A stretch of DNA of 64,000 nucleotides. Origin: Leifsonia sp. ALI-44-B (GTDB taxonomy: Bacteria > Actinomycetota > Actinomycetes > Actinomycetales > Microbacteriaceae). Each line of letters opens with the position of its first letter. The stretch's first letter is position 1. Shown piece after piece: positions 37,379 to 44,965 of this stretch. Both the position numbers and the translations under genes were made by a program. Location of the stretch: contig NZ_MTQL01000006.1 of the NCBI RefSeq assembly GCF_001984125.1, positions 1-64,000 on the forward strand, given 5' to 3'. A model generated the notes under the pieces. That model did not search any database, was not told the DNA's origin, and saw nothing but the letters and a program-made list of their open reading frames with translations.

Positions 37379-38413
37379 ATGCGCGCCTCCTTCGACGACA
37401 CTCCGGCTCAGGTCGCAGCGATGCTTACCGCATGGGAAGCTCTGGGCGGATCTCTCGAAGACTTGACGCTCGATTCGTTCGCGGCCCTGGAACAGCGCAG
37501 CGATCTCACGGTGCTTCGGGTGCCTGAGTTCGTTCCGGCAGACTCGCAGCTTGGATGCTCCGTCGCCGGCGGGTACCGCTGGGAGCCGCCAACACTGGTT
37601 GTGACTGAGTCGATGTCCCGCCGTCGCCAACAGTTCACGCTCCTGCATGAACTCGGTCACCACATTCAAAAGACAAACATTGATCTCGGCACAAAAGTTG
37701 TCGAGCACCGGGAGCCGGAGGCATTCGAAGATGCCTGTTGCGATGCTTTCGCCGCACAGCTACTCCTCCCGGACGTCCTAGTCAACTCGCTCATCTCCGA
37801 TCGTGGTCCTACTGTCACCACTGCCCTCGAGTTGTTCGAATCTTCGAACGCATCGCGTGCGGCGATATGCGTCCGCCTTGCCAACCGCCTCCAGTCGCCC
37901 GGCGCTGTCGTTGTTGTCGATGAAGGCGGAACAGTGACCTTTGCGGCTGGTCGAGGTGGCCTGTATCCCCCAGCCCGCGGTAGCAACCAGACCGAGAACC
38001 CACTCGTGCGCGCAGCACTCGATGCAGAGGGCGAACGCCGGACGTTCGCGCGCGACGACGCGCAGATCTGGTATCGCGATGGCCACACCTCTGAGCGGCT
38101 ATACGGTCAGGCGGCATGGGCAGGAGACCTGCTGTTCCTCGTCATGGTCGAATACAGCGCGCCGTGGCTGGCCATGTCTCCACCCAGAGACGGTACCGCC
38201 CAGTACACGACCGACCGTTGGGACCAGTGCGAGCACTGCAGCAAGTCATTCGTCATCGGCTTCATCTGTCGCAAGTGCGGGCAACCTCGCTGCCCATCTG
38301 GGCACTGTGGATGCACCTCCAAGACGCAGAAGACGTGCCTGGAGTGCTTCCTCCAGAAGCACTCCAACCAGTTCGCTCCCGACTCGACTACGTGTCTGGA
38401 ATGTGCGAGTTGA
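37379..38413 (+). CDS. ImmA/IrrE metallopeptidase with C-terminal cysteine cluster
   Basis: 344 residues. The zinc-binding HELGH is at 90-94, and the following EDACCDAFAAQLLLP carries the acidic third ligand and the family's FA-x-x-LL-x-P signature. ImmA/IrrE enzymes cut repressors in phage, ICE and stress circuits. The C-terminal 70 residues are rich in CxxC pairs (CEHCSKSF, CRKCGQPRCPSGHCGC, CLECFLQKH, CLECAS), forming at least two zinc sites; such treble-clef/ribbon tails may bind nucleic acid or a ubiquitin-like partner. It lies 85 bases upstream of the multi-ubiquitin gene. Confidence 0.85.
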   Translation: MRASFDDTPAQVAAMLTAWEALGGSLEDLTLDSFAALEQRSDLTVLRVPEFVPADSQLGCSVAGGYRWEPPTLVVTESMSRRRQQFTLLHELGHHIQKTNIDLGTKVVEHREPEAFEDACCDAFAAQLLLPDVLVNSLISDRGPTVTTALELFESSNASRAAICVRLANRLQSPGAVVVVDEGGTVTFAAGRGGLYPPARGSNQTENPLVRAALDAEGERRTFARDDAQIWYRDGHTSERLYGQAAWAGDLLFLVMVEYSAPWLAMSPPRDGTAQYTTDRWDQCEHCSKSFVIGFICRKCGQPRCPSGHCGCTSKTQKTCLECFLQKHSNQFAPDSTTCLECAS

Positions 38414-38498
38414 TCACGGTGTGGACGATTCGTGAGCTGTCCCGTCTCTAACTGTTGAGCAGGCAACCGGCCTGCCACACAGCAGTTAGGAGCCCATC

Positions 38499-39143
38499 GT
38501 GGCACCCATGGAAAAGGCCCGAATCTACATCGACAGCGAGCCGATTGACGTTAAGGAGCGGCGCCTCACCGGCGCCCAGCTTCGCGCGCTCGTCACACCG
38601 CCAGCCGACAACCTGTGGCGCGACATCAATGACGCGCAAGATCACCTTGTCGAACCCACCGAGCCGGTGGCAATCGAGAACAACATGCGATTCTTCACCG
38701 ACCGTCCTCGCGTGATCTACATCGATAAGGTCCCTTACGAGGTTCGCACAGCGGCGCTCACGGGGACGCAGTTGCGCCACCTCGCTACGCCGCCCGTGCC
38801 CGCCGGTCATGGAATTTGGAAGGACATCCAGGATGATCTCGACGACCCCATCGAGACGGGCGAGATCGTCGCGGTCATCAACGGCGATCGCTTCTTCACG
38901 AAGCCGCTGCCGCTGAAAAAGATTCACGTCACCGTCAACCGTCGTCCCGTTACCGTCCACGGTGCGGAACAGACCGGCCTCTCGATCAAGGAGACCGCGA
39001 TCGCCCAGAGCGTGCCAATCAAGATGGACTTCCTCCTGTCTCGCAAGGACGGACTGAGGTTCAAGCCGGTTGGCGACACCGAGAACATCCGGGTCCGCAA
39101 GGACGACGAGTTCCGCGCAAACGACGGGGACGACAACTCGTGA
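38499..39143 (+). CDS. Multi-ubiquitin-like protein (three beta-grasp repeats)
   Basis: 214 residues from GTG 38499, with ttaggag 6 bases upstream. Three tandem beta-grasp units are visible: 7-70 (RIYIDSEPIDVKERRLTGAQ ... MRFFTDRP), 72-136 (VIYIDKVPYEVRTAALTGTQ ... DRFFTKPL) and about 140-205 (IHVTVNRRPVTVHG ...). The GxQLR and rFFT motifs match the bacterial multiubiquitin family found next to E1, E2 and JAB genes. The protein ends in GDDNS, not in GG, so if conjugated it must first be trimmed or use another mechanism. It overlaps the E2-like gene as GTGA. Confidence 0.85.
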   Translation: MAPMEKARIYIDSEPIDVKERRLTGAQLRALVTPPADNLWRDINDAQDHLVEPTEPVAIENNMRFFTDRPRVIYIDKVPYEVRTAALTGTQLRHLATPPVPAGHGIWKDIQDDLDDPIETGEIVAVINGDRFFTKPLPLKKIHVTVNRRPVTVHGAEQTGLSIKETAIAQSVPIKMDFLLSRKDGLRFKPVGDTENIRVRKDDEFRANDGDDNS

Positions 39144-39541
39144 ACCCGACAACAACTACCGCGGCTATCGCAGAAGCGATCGAAGAGCTGACTGAGACGT
39201 TTGCAGAAGCGAACATCACGACCGAAGATGACGGAGCGGGCGGGGCCTGGGTCACCATCAGCGATGTCCCGCTTGGGCCGGTGTACGAGCAGGAGAGTTC
39301 CTGGATTGCGTTCCAGATCACTTTCCCGTACCCGGAAGCGGACGTGTACCCGTTGTTCGTGCGCCCCGACCTTCGCCGGAAGGATGGCGGTGCTCACAGC
39401 GAAGGATTCCAGGCGGTCCAGTGGGGGCCGCGGGCCGAGGCCGGAACGCAACTATCCCGCCGTAGCAACAGGCTCGACCCTGCGATCGACACTGCCGCTA
39501 CGAAAGTCCTGAAGGTACTCAAGTGGATGAGCGAACAGTGA
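39140..39541 (+). CDS. E2/UBC-fold protein without cysteine
   Basis: 133 residues from a GTG overlapping the multi-ubiquitin stop. The central ESSWIAFQITFPYPEADVYP followed by LFVRPDL is the beta-meander and P-x-Y-P turn of the E2 fold, as in the prokaryotic E2 family E that travels with multi-ubiquitin proteins. The whole protein has no cysteine, so it cannot form a thioester; one His (GGAHSEG) lies where the active-site flap would be. It may be a non-catalytic (UEV-like) scaffold. The next gene starts GTGA over its stop. Confidence 0.72.
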   Translation: MNPTTTTAAIAEAIEELTETFAEANITTEDDGAGGAWVTISDVPLGPVYEQESSWIAFQITFPYPEADVYPLFVRPDLRRKDGGAHSEGFQAVQWGPRAEAGTQLSRRSNRLDPAIDTAATKVLKVLKWMSEQ

Positions 39542-40962
39542 ACGACAGCTGGTCGGTCGTGATCACCGGGGAGCAGTGGGCCGCCTTGCACGGACATCTG
39601 TTCCCCGGTGACGGGGGCGAGCACGGCCTCGTCCTCCGGTGCGGGATTGCGCGTAGCCCTCGTGGAATTCGGCTCCTGGTCCGCGACGTTGTGCCAGCAA
39701 CCGACGGCGTCGACTACGTCGAAGGCAGCCGGGGCTATCGCAAGCTCACCGCCGAGTTCGTCGCAGACAACATCGATGTATGCGCGCAAGAGAAGCTCGC
39801 CTATATTGCAGTGCACAATCACGGCGGGCGCGACCGCGTTGGTTTCTCCGGAACAGACATGGCGTCTCATGAACGCGGATATCCAGCGCTGCTGGACATC
39901 AACGACGGAGTCCCCGTCGGCGCACTAGTGTTTGCCAACAACGCCGTAGCGGGTGACATCTGGACTAGCGACGGGAAGCGTCGCACCATCACTAACTTGT
40001 GGGTTGCGGGGCGGTCCCAGCGCACGCTCACGCCCGAGCCTGTGTCTGCCAAGGTCGCGGACCCAACTTACGATCGGCAAGCGCGCATCTTCGGCGATCG
40101 TGGCCAGGCGATCCTCGCTGGATCTAAAGTCGCCGTTGTTGGGCTTGGCGGAATCGGCTCGCTCATTTCGGAGTACCTCGCCCGGCTCGGAGTGGGAGAG
40201 CTTCTACTCATTGACCCTGATCGACTCGATCCGACTAACCTGCCGCGCGTTGTTGGAGCCCGCCGATCCGACGCGATGCCTCTACTCCAGAACGACGCTC
40301 GGCCCCGGTGGATGCAACGACTCGGCGCTCGTCTCGCGACCTCCAAGGTCAAGATCGCAGCGAGAGTCGCTCGCCAGGCCTCCCGGAGTGTGCGGATCAG
40401 CACGGTACCGCGCTCCGTTGTTGAGGCGGACGTCGCGGCGCTTTTGACGGACTGTGATCACATCTTCCTCGCCGCGGACTCTGCGCTGGCGCGGCGCTTG
40501 ATCAACTCGATCACCCACCAGTACCTCATTCCTAATACTCAGGTCGGCTCGAAGGTCACGGTCATTGATCGGCAGGTTGCCGACATATTCTCCGTGTCTC
40601 GAATGAGTAGCCCTGGCAGCGGCTGCCTGCAATGCAATGGTTTGATTCCCGCGTGGAAGCTGACAGAAGAAGCCACGAGCGATATCCAGCGCCGCCGGCA
40701 GCGATACGTCGAAGACGAGGACATTCACGCACCGAGCGTGATCACGCTCAACGCGGTAGCCGCATCTCGCGCGGTCGATGACTGGCTCATGGCCATCGGC
40801 GGTCTCACGGAAACGGAAACGACTGCCGACCATTGGGTCGAGTATCACCCACTCACCGATGAAGTAGTAGAGCACGAGCCCGCGAAATCGCCCGAATGCC
40901 GACACTGCGGTGCATCTCGCTTCGCCCGCGGAGATGGAGTGCCGCTGCTTGCGAAGCCATAG
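39538..40962 (+). CDS. JAB metalloprotease-E1 (ThiF) fusion
   Basis: 474 residues from GTG 39538 (alternative GTG 39523). Residues 1-160 are a JAB/JAMM domain with the complete set: Glu28, His93 and His95 in AVHNHGG, Ser104 and Asp107 in FSGTD. From about 190 a ThiF/E1 domain has VAVVGLGGIGSLISEYLARL, LLIDPDRLDPTNLPR and KVKIAARVA for ATP and adenylation. Two CxxC pairs (GCLQCNG, ECRHCG) form the usual structural zinc. No isolated catalytic cysteine is obvious. It should both trim and adenylate the multi-ubiquitin protein next door. Confidence 0.86.
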   Translation: MNDSWSVVITGEQWAALHGHLFPGDGGEHGLVLRCGIARSPRGIRLLVRDVVPATDGVDYVEGSRGYRKLTAEFVADNIDVCAQEKLAYIAVHNHGGRDRVGFSGTDMASHERGYPALLDINDGVPVGALVFANNAVAGDIWTSDGKRRTITNLWVAGRSQRTLTPEPVSAKVADPTYDRQARIFGDRGQAILAGSKVAVVGLGGIGSLISEYLARLGVGELLLIDPDRLDPTNLPRVVGARRSDAMPLLQNDARPRWMQRLGARLATSKVKIAARVARQASRSVRISTVPRSVVEADVAALLTDCDHIFLAADSALARRLINSITHQYLIPNTQVGSKVTVIDRQVADIFSVSRMSSPGSGCLQCNGLIPAWKLTEEATSDIQRRRQRYVEDEDIHAPSVITLNAVAASRAVDDWLMAIGGLTETETTADHWVEYHPLTDEVVEHEPAKSPECRHCGASRFARGDGVPLLAKP

Positions 40963-41241
40963 GGAAAGAAAATCGACGAAGTCGGTGAGGTTGATGAGCG
41001 GTACGCTGCGCCACCTCGTTCCAGCACCTCGTCAATCTAATTGGTCTTCGGGCGGAAACTCTAGGTGTTTGATATGACACCCAGTGAACTCCCGGTTCTC
41101 AACAGGCGTGGCGAGTACGTGTTGGCCTTCGGATTTGTCGGGGGCGACGACTAAAGTCGGATTTGGGAGGTTGCCGTCGACTGCGGTTGCTTCGCGGACA
41201 TGCGAGGTCTGTGACGCACAAAATCAACGGAGGGGAGCCCG
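40963..41241. other. Intergenic region before the HEPN gene
   Basis: About 280 bases with no convincing gene. A weak inverted repeat ggtgt/acacc (41064-41081) and a good ribosome site ggagggga before GTG 41242 are seen. A separate promoter for the HEPN gene is likely but not identifiable. Confidence 0.4.
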
Positions 41242-42894
41242 GTGGCATCGTACAGCGAGTGGCATCAGAGGATTATTGACGTTCATGATGCCGCAAGCGA
41301 TGCTGGTGCCGCGGCCCAGGAAGTCCTACGCCTCGGGCGGGAAACCTACTCGGACCTTAGCGATTTAGAGCGGGCTGGATTGCGATTCACGTGTTCATCG
41401 CTCGCCATCAACACGGGTGCGACTATCGGCGATGTCGATATCTTGTCCCGGGGCAAGGAGCTCGCGCGGGGAGCTCAGCGGGATGTGCCGACGGACCACC
41501 CGCTCCACTTTCAATGCATGTACAACGTTGCGAACGCCACTCTGGAGATTTGCGACCTTGGAATGCCGACGAACGGACCCTGGGAGGAGCAGCTCGCTGG
41601 AATTGCGGAGATTCGGCGAGTTCACCGGTCTGAGCTCCGAGACGCGCGTCGCATGCTCCACGAGGTCGGATCGTCGCCGGTCGCGGATTCTCACACGCGA
41701 TCGGCGGCTTACTGCAATCTGGCGAACTGCCTCGACCACTCTGGTCGCTGGGCTGAGGCTTACGACTTCTATTTGCGCGCGCTCGACGCAGACCCCTCGA
41801 ACGGCAACGCAGCTGGCAATCTCGCCAAGTTGCTGATGAATCGAGTGATCTCCGGGGTCGGGCAGACCGGGCACCTTGCGGCAGTCCATGACAAGTATGC
41901 GAAGCTGGCACGGTTGCTCCGAACCGGAACCATTGCCTTCGCAGGAGAGGAAACCGCGGCGAGGTGGGATGACCTTAGAGAGACGGAAAGTCCTGGCCAC
42001 CTCGCGCATGGGATGGACGGTCCTGACCGCGAGTACCGCGAGTGGGTTGCAGCGCATCGGCTTGCGCTTTCTGCTGCCGTCGAAGGCCTCGGGACAGAGG
42101 AAGCGCACTGGGACGGCGCAGCAATCGAGATCCTGTACGGGACCACGTTAGACGAGATGTCGCCACCAATCCTGGCGGAGATGAACGTACTGAAGTCTGA
42201 CTACCTGGTCTCGCGCCGTCTCGCATTCGACGGCTATGTGCACGTCGCCGAAGGCCCAGAACAGAAAGCAGATGACTCCGGGTTCTACGTGGAGACGCTC
42301 GACTACTCACTGTACGGAACTCAGTACTCAAGGCTCCTGCTCGCACAGCGATCCGCACTCGACGTGCTGGACAAGACAGCGGTCGTTGCCAACGAGCATT
42401 TCGCCGTCGGAGACGAGGCTCGACGGGTGTCCTTCCGACAATTCTGGTCAAGCAAGGACGGCCGCGTCCGCTCTGAACTCCAAGAGAATCCCCAGCGTAG
42501 TTTGGCCGCTCTTGCACTCTCCGAGCTTGCCTACGACATGGACAATGGTGGCATGTATGCACCCTCACAGGCTCTGCGCAATGCCGGCACCCACCGGATC
42601 GTGCACGCAGCCATCATCGACACCACCGGGGTTACAGTCAATGCGCGAAGCCGAATCGACATCTTCGAGCTTGTCGATTCGACCGTATTGGCGCTCCAAG
42701 CCACGCGATCTGCCTACCTCTACCTCGTCGATCTTGTCGCGGGCTGGAATCACCCAATCGATCATCCGGACGCCTATCTTCCGTTTCCCTCATACGAGTA
42801 CATGAAGTTCCCTGAGGAGCCCGGAGACAACTCGACGCCTGATGGGACTGATCCTGCGCCACAGAATCAAGAGGATGGTGAGGGGAGTCGCTAG
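41242..42894 (+). CDS. TPR-HEPN protein, LA2681-like, likely RNase effector
   Basis: 550 residues from a GTG with ggagggga upstream. The N-terminal half is helical with TPR-like pairs (SAAYCNLANCLDHSGRWAEA, then YDFYLRALDADPSNGNAAGN). The C-terminal half resembles the LA2681-type HEPN domain: CMYN/KSDYLVSRRLAFDG helices, then the R-x4-H motif RNAGTH (Arg446, His451), the catalytic signature of HEPN ribonucleases. HEPN proteins are common toxins in defence systems. The location right after the ubiquitin-like genes suggests it is their effector or target (inference). Confidence 0.75.
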   Translation: MASYSEWHQRIIDVHDAASDAGAAAQEVLRLGRETYSDLSDLERAGLRFTCSSLAINTGATIGDVDILSRGKELARGAQRDVPTDHPLHFQCMYNVANATLEICDLGMPTNGPWEEQLAGIAEIRRVHRSELRDARRMLHEVGSSPVADSHTRSAAYCNLANCLDHSGRWAEAYDFYLRALDADPSNGNAAGNLAKLLMNRVISGVGQTGHLAAVHDKYAKLARLLRTGTIAFAGEETAARWDDLRETESPGHLAHGMDGPDREYREWVAAHRLALSAAVEGLGTEEAHWDGAAIEILYGTTLDEMSPPILAEMNVLKSDYLVSRRLAFDGYVHVAEGPEQKADDSGFYVETLDYSLYGTQYSRLLLAQRSALDVLDKTAVVANEHFAVGDEARRVSFRQFWSSKDGRVRSELQENPQRSLAALALSELAYDMDNGGMYAPSQALRNAGTHRIVHAAIIDTTGVTVNARSRIDIFELVDSTVLALQATRSAYLYLVDLVAGWNHPIDHPDAYLPFPSYEYMKFPEEPGDNSTPDGTDPAPQNQEDGEGSR

Positions 42895-43027
42895 ATGACT
42901 TTTGCGCCTCGCTCGATTACGAGGTAGGCGAGATTTCCGGGGCCAAGCTATGGGCTGAACGGTGTGGACGGTTTGCCATTAGACGATTGATGTGCTCCAC
43001 GAGACGGATCACGTGGAAGGGTGAGGG

Positions 43028-43783
43028 ATGGCGAACAGGATGTACTGGTGCGATCGCTGTAAGCGTGAGCACCGAAACGATTCACAAATTGGACGCGAAC
43101 ACTTCTACGAACGGAGCAGTCTCGGTCGGACGCCATCTTGGCCGTCGACACTGTCTAGGACGGGAAGCACGCAACGTTCATCGCACTCATCTTGCCCCAC
43201 GCCAGCACCTAGCCCGGTGCGAACGCCAGCACCTCGCTCGACGTCGGTGGGGCCTCCACCACATCCGCCCTTGATTGCCCCGTCACGTATTGAGCGGAGA
43301 CGTCGTCGTTCGCGGCACGTTCTCAATCGACGGACGGGTGAGGAGGTTTCGACAGCGCTTCTCAACTTGATCTTCGAGGCGGGATCTCCACTCGCGATCA
43401 TTGCCGATGAGCTTCTTGAACAACTGCCGTGGCACAAACGGCGAGCTTGGTCTCATTGGTTCTGCATCCTTCTCGAGCACACCAGTGACGCGGTTTCGCC
43501 GGGCACTTACATCGCGGTGGTCCAGAAAGAGATCACGAGCCTGTTGCAAGACAAAGGAATGCCCCGGTTCGTTGCACTCTCGATTGGCAAGTCATTTGGC
43601 GCAGTGGCGAACAGGCTAGTTGGATCGCTGGGCACGGATCAGATTGTCGCGGCTCTGCGAGCCTTGGTCCTTCTCCTGTGCCCGGACTTCAGTCGGTGCC
43701 CCACGCAGGAGGCAGTATGCGCATATTTCCTGAAACCGGAAGTCGAAGAGGCCCTTAGGACGATGTTCAAAACTTCGTTGTGA
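43028..43783 (+). CDS. Small island protein with N-terminal zinc knuckle
   Basis: 251 residues. The start MYWCDRCKREH suggests half of a zinc site. A Ser/Pro/Thr-rich linker (about 30-90) and an Arg-rich patch (ERRRRRSRH) follow, then a 140-residue helical domain (LLNLIFEAGSPLAIIADELL ... ALRALVLLLCPDFS). No family recognised. It could be a partner of the HEPN gene 133 bases upstream. Confidence 0.5.
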   Translation: MANRMYWCDRCKREHRNDSQIGREHFYERSSLGRTPSWPSTLSRTGSTQRSSHSSCPTPAPSPVRTPAPRSTSVGPPPHPPLIAPSRIERRRRRSRHVLNRRTGEEVSTALLNLIFEAGSPLAIIADELLEQLPWHKRRAWSHWFCILLEHTSDAVSPGTYIAVVQKEITSLLQDKGMPRFVALSIGKSFGAVANRLVGSLGTDQIVAALRALVLLLCPDFSRCPTQEAVCAYFLKPEVEEALRTMFKTSL

Positions 43784-44188
43784 GACGTCAGTTCGCGCAT
43801 ATTCGGTGAAAGCAGCTCAGACCAGGCGGGCCTATTTCCGCTCATGTGACTGACGAGAACTTGAAGTTGCAGCTGGTGACGCTGACCAGAGATTTACTGT
43901 TCCACTCGCGGGGTGTCTCGCAATGGATCGAGGCGTCGGCGGTCTCCTGCGGGGTGCTTTGTGGTTGTCGAGAATTTCAAGCCTGACTCCTTGCCGATTG
44001 GACGGTCCAAAGAAAATTGCTTTAAAGATGCCATCTCGATGAGCCGCCCTTAGTGCCAGCAGCAGAGTATGGAGGTGGGGGACTAAAAGGGGGCCAGAAT
44101 CGTGCAAACCGTGCATTTCGCGACGTGCCCTGCACAACCTGAGGCCGGAATCGCGCGGAAATTGGAGATCATCGCGCTGAGTGGACGC
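43784..44188. other. AT-richer region without recognisable genes at the island edge
   Basis: About 400 bases. Composition is less GC-rich than the host genes and all frames are broken or give nondescript short ORFs on both strands. It may contain decayed element ends. No RNA, repeat array or integrase fragment recognised. Confidence 0.4.
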
Positions 44189-44204
44189 CTGGGGGTCAAG
44201 GGGT
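44189..44204 (+). repeat. Right copy of a 16-bp direct repeat (candidate attR)
   Basis: ctgggggtcaaggggt, identical to the anticodon-arm segment of the tRNA-Pro gene at 31455-31470. The bases that follow do not resemble the rest of a tRNA, which is expected at a classic attR; the displaced half may have decayed, or the match may be partly fortuitous. Confidence 0.55.
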
Positions 44205-44211
44205 AGCTGAC

Positions 44212-44454
44212 GCGACGTGCATCGAGAATGCCTTCGGAGTTGGCCGGGAGCAACTAATGCGGGATCATCTGATCAGCCGCATTCTCGCATCACTGGCGCA
44301 ATCCGTCAGCGACGACGTCGTTTTCATCGGAGGCACTGCGCTCGCGCGAACGCATCTGCCCGAGCTCCGCTTGAGCGAGGATGTAGACCTTATTGCAGGC
44401 AGTGGACGTTGTCTGAGATGCGTGAATGACGCCTGGAAGGGGCCGTTCAGGTGA
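44212..44454 (+). pseudogene. Truncated AbiEii/AbiGii-type nucleotidyltransferase toxin
   Basis: The frame around ATG 44257 reads NAFGVGREQLMRDHLISRIL, then VFIGGTALARTHLPELRLSE and DVDLIAG: the GG[ST] and DxD nucleotidyltransferase core of AbiEii (type IV toxin-antitoxin/abortive infection). Homology starts just right of the 16-bp repeat and ends after DVDLI; the remaining about 200 residues are missing, and no AbiEi antitoxin is present. A dead defence gene at the island edge. Confidence 0.7.
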
Positions 44455-44513
44455 GGGATTGCTCCCTGGCCATCCAAGTCTTGATCCCACGTCTGCGCGT
44501 CTACCCTGGGCTT

Positions 44514-44861
44514 ATGCCCCTCCGCCTCGAAGAAGTTGTCATCGACTGCAGCGAACCATCCGCTCTCGCCCGTTGGTGGGAGGTGGCGACCGGCTGGCAG
44601 GTCATCGACGAAGATGAGGACGGCGCCGAACTCGCGCCAGCGCCCGGGCAGACGCCGACGCTCATGTTCGTGAAGGTTGCCGATCAGAAGCGCATCAAGA
44701 ACCGACTGCACCTCGACTGGGTGCCCGACGATCAGCAGGCCGAAGTTGACCGCCTGATCGGGCTCGGCGCGACGCGCGTCGACGTGGGGCAGGGGGAGCA
44801 GTCGTGGGTGGTGCTGGCCGATCCCAAGGGCAACGAGTTCTGCATTCTCGCCGCGCGCTAG
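44514..44861 (+). CDS. VOC/glyoxalase-like protein
   Basis: 115 residues from ATG 44514. The fold pattern LEEVVIDCSEPSALARWWEV, MFVKVADQKRIKNRLHLDW and VVLADPKGNEFCIL is that of small actinobacterial glyoxalase-like (VOC) proteins; His in HLDW and Glu in NEFC are likely metal ligands. Substrate unknown. TACCCT lies 6 bases upstream of the start with no ribosome site, so it may be leaderless. It is the first clearly chromosomal gene after the island. Confidence 0.85.
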   Translation: MPLRLEEVVIDCSEPSALARWWEVATGWQVIDEDEDGAELAPAPGQTPTLMFVKVADQKRIKNRLHLDWVPDDQQAEVDRLIGLGATRVDVGQGEQSWVVLADPKGNEFCILAAR

Positions 44862-44920
44862 CTGGCCGTGAGTTGGATGTGCGTGACCGACAAACCCTTG
44901 TCGCGCGAGCGTGAGCGACA

Positions 44921-44937
44921 TATCGTTGAGTATCGTT
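44921..44937. promoter_or_regulatory. Direct repeats upstream of the padR-like gene
   Basis: Two copies of tatcgtt (44921-44927 and 44931-44937) separated by gag, about 30 bases before the padR-like start. PadR and related winged-helix regulators often bind such AT-richer repeats at their own promoter; likely an autoregulatory site. Confidence 0.5.
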
Positions 44938-44965
44938 CGACATCCAATTATGCGAGGAGAACATC

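Noticed and set aside
41084-41368. 94-codon open frame upstream of the HEPN gene
   Set aside because: No ribosome site, no family pattern, and it overlaps the better supported HEPN start in another frame.
43832-44137. 101-codon minus-strand open frame at the island edge
   Set aside because: No recognisable motif and no convincing start; composition does not favour this frame.
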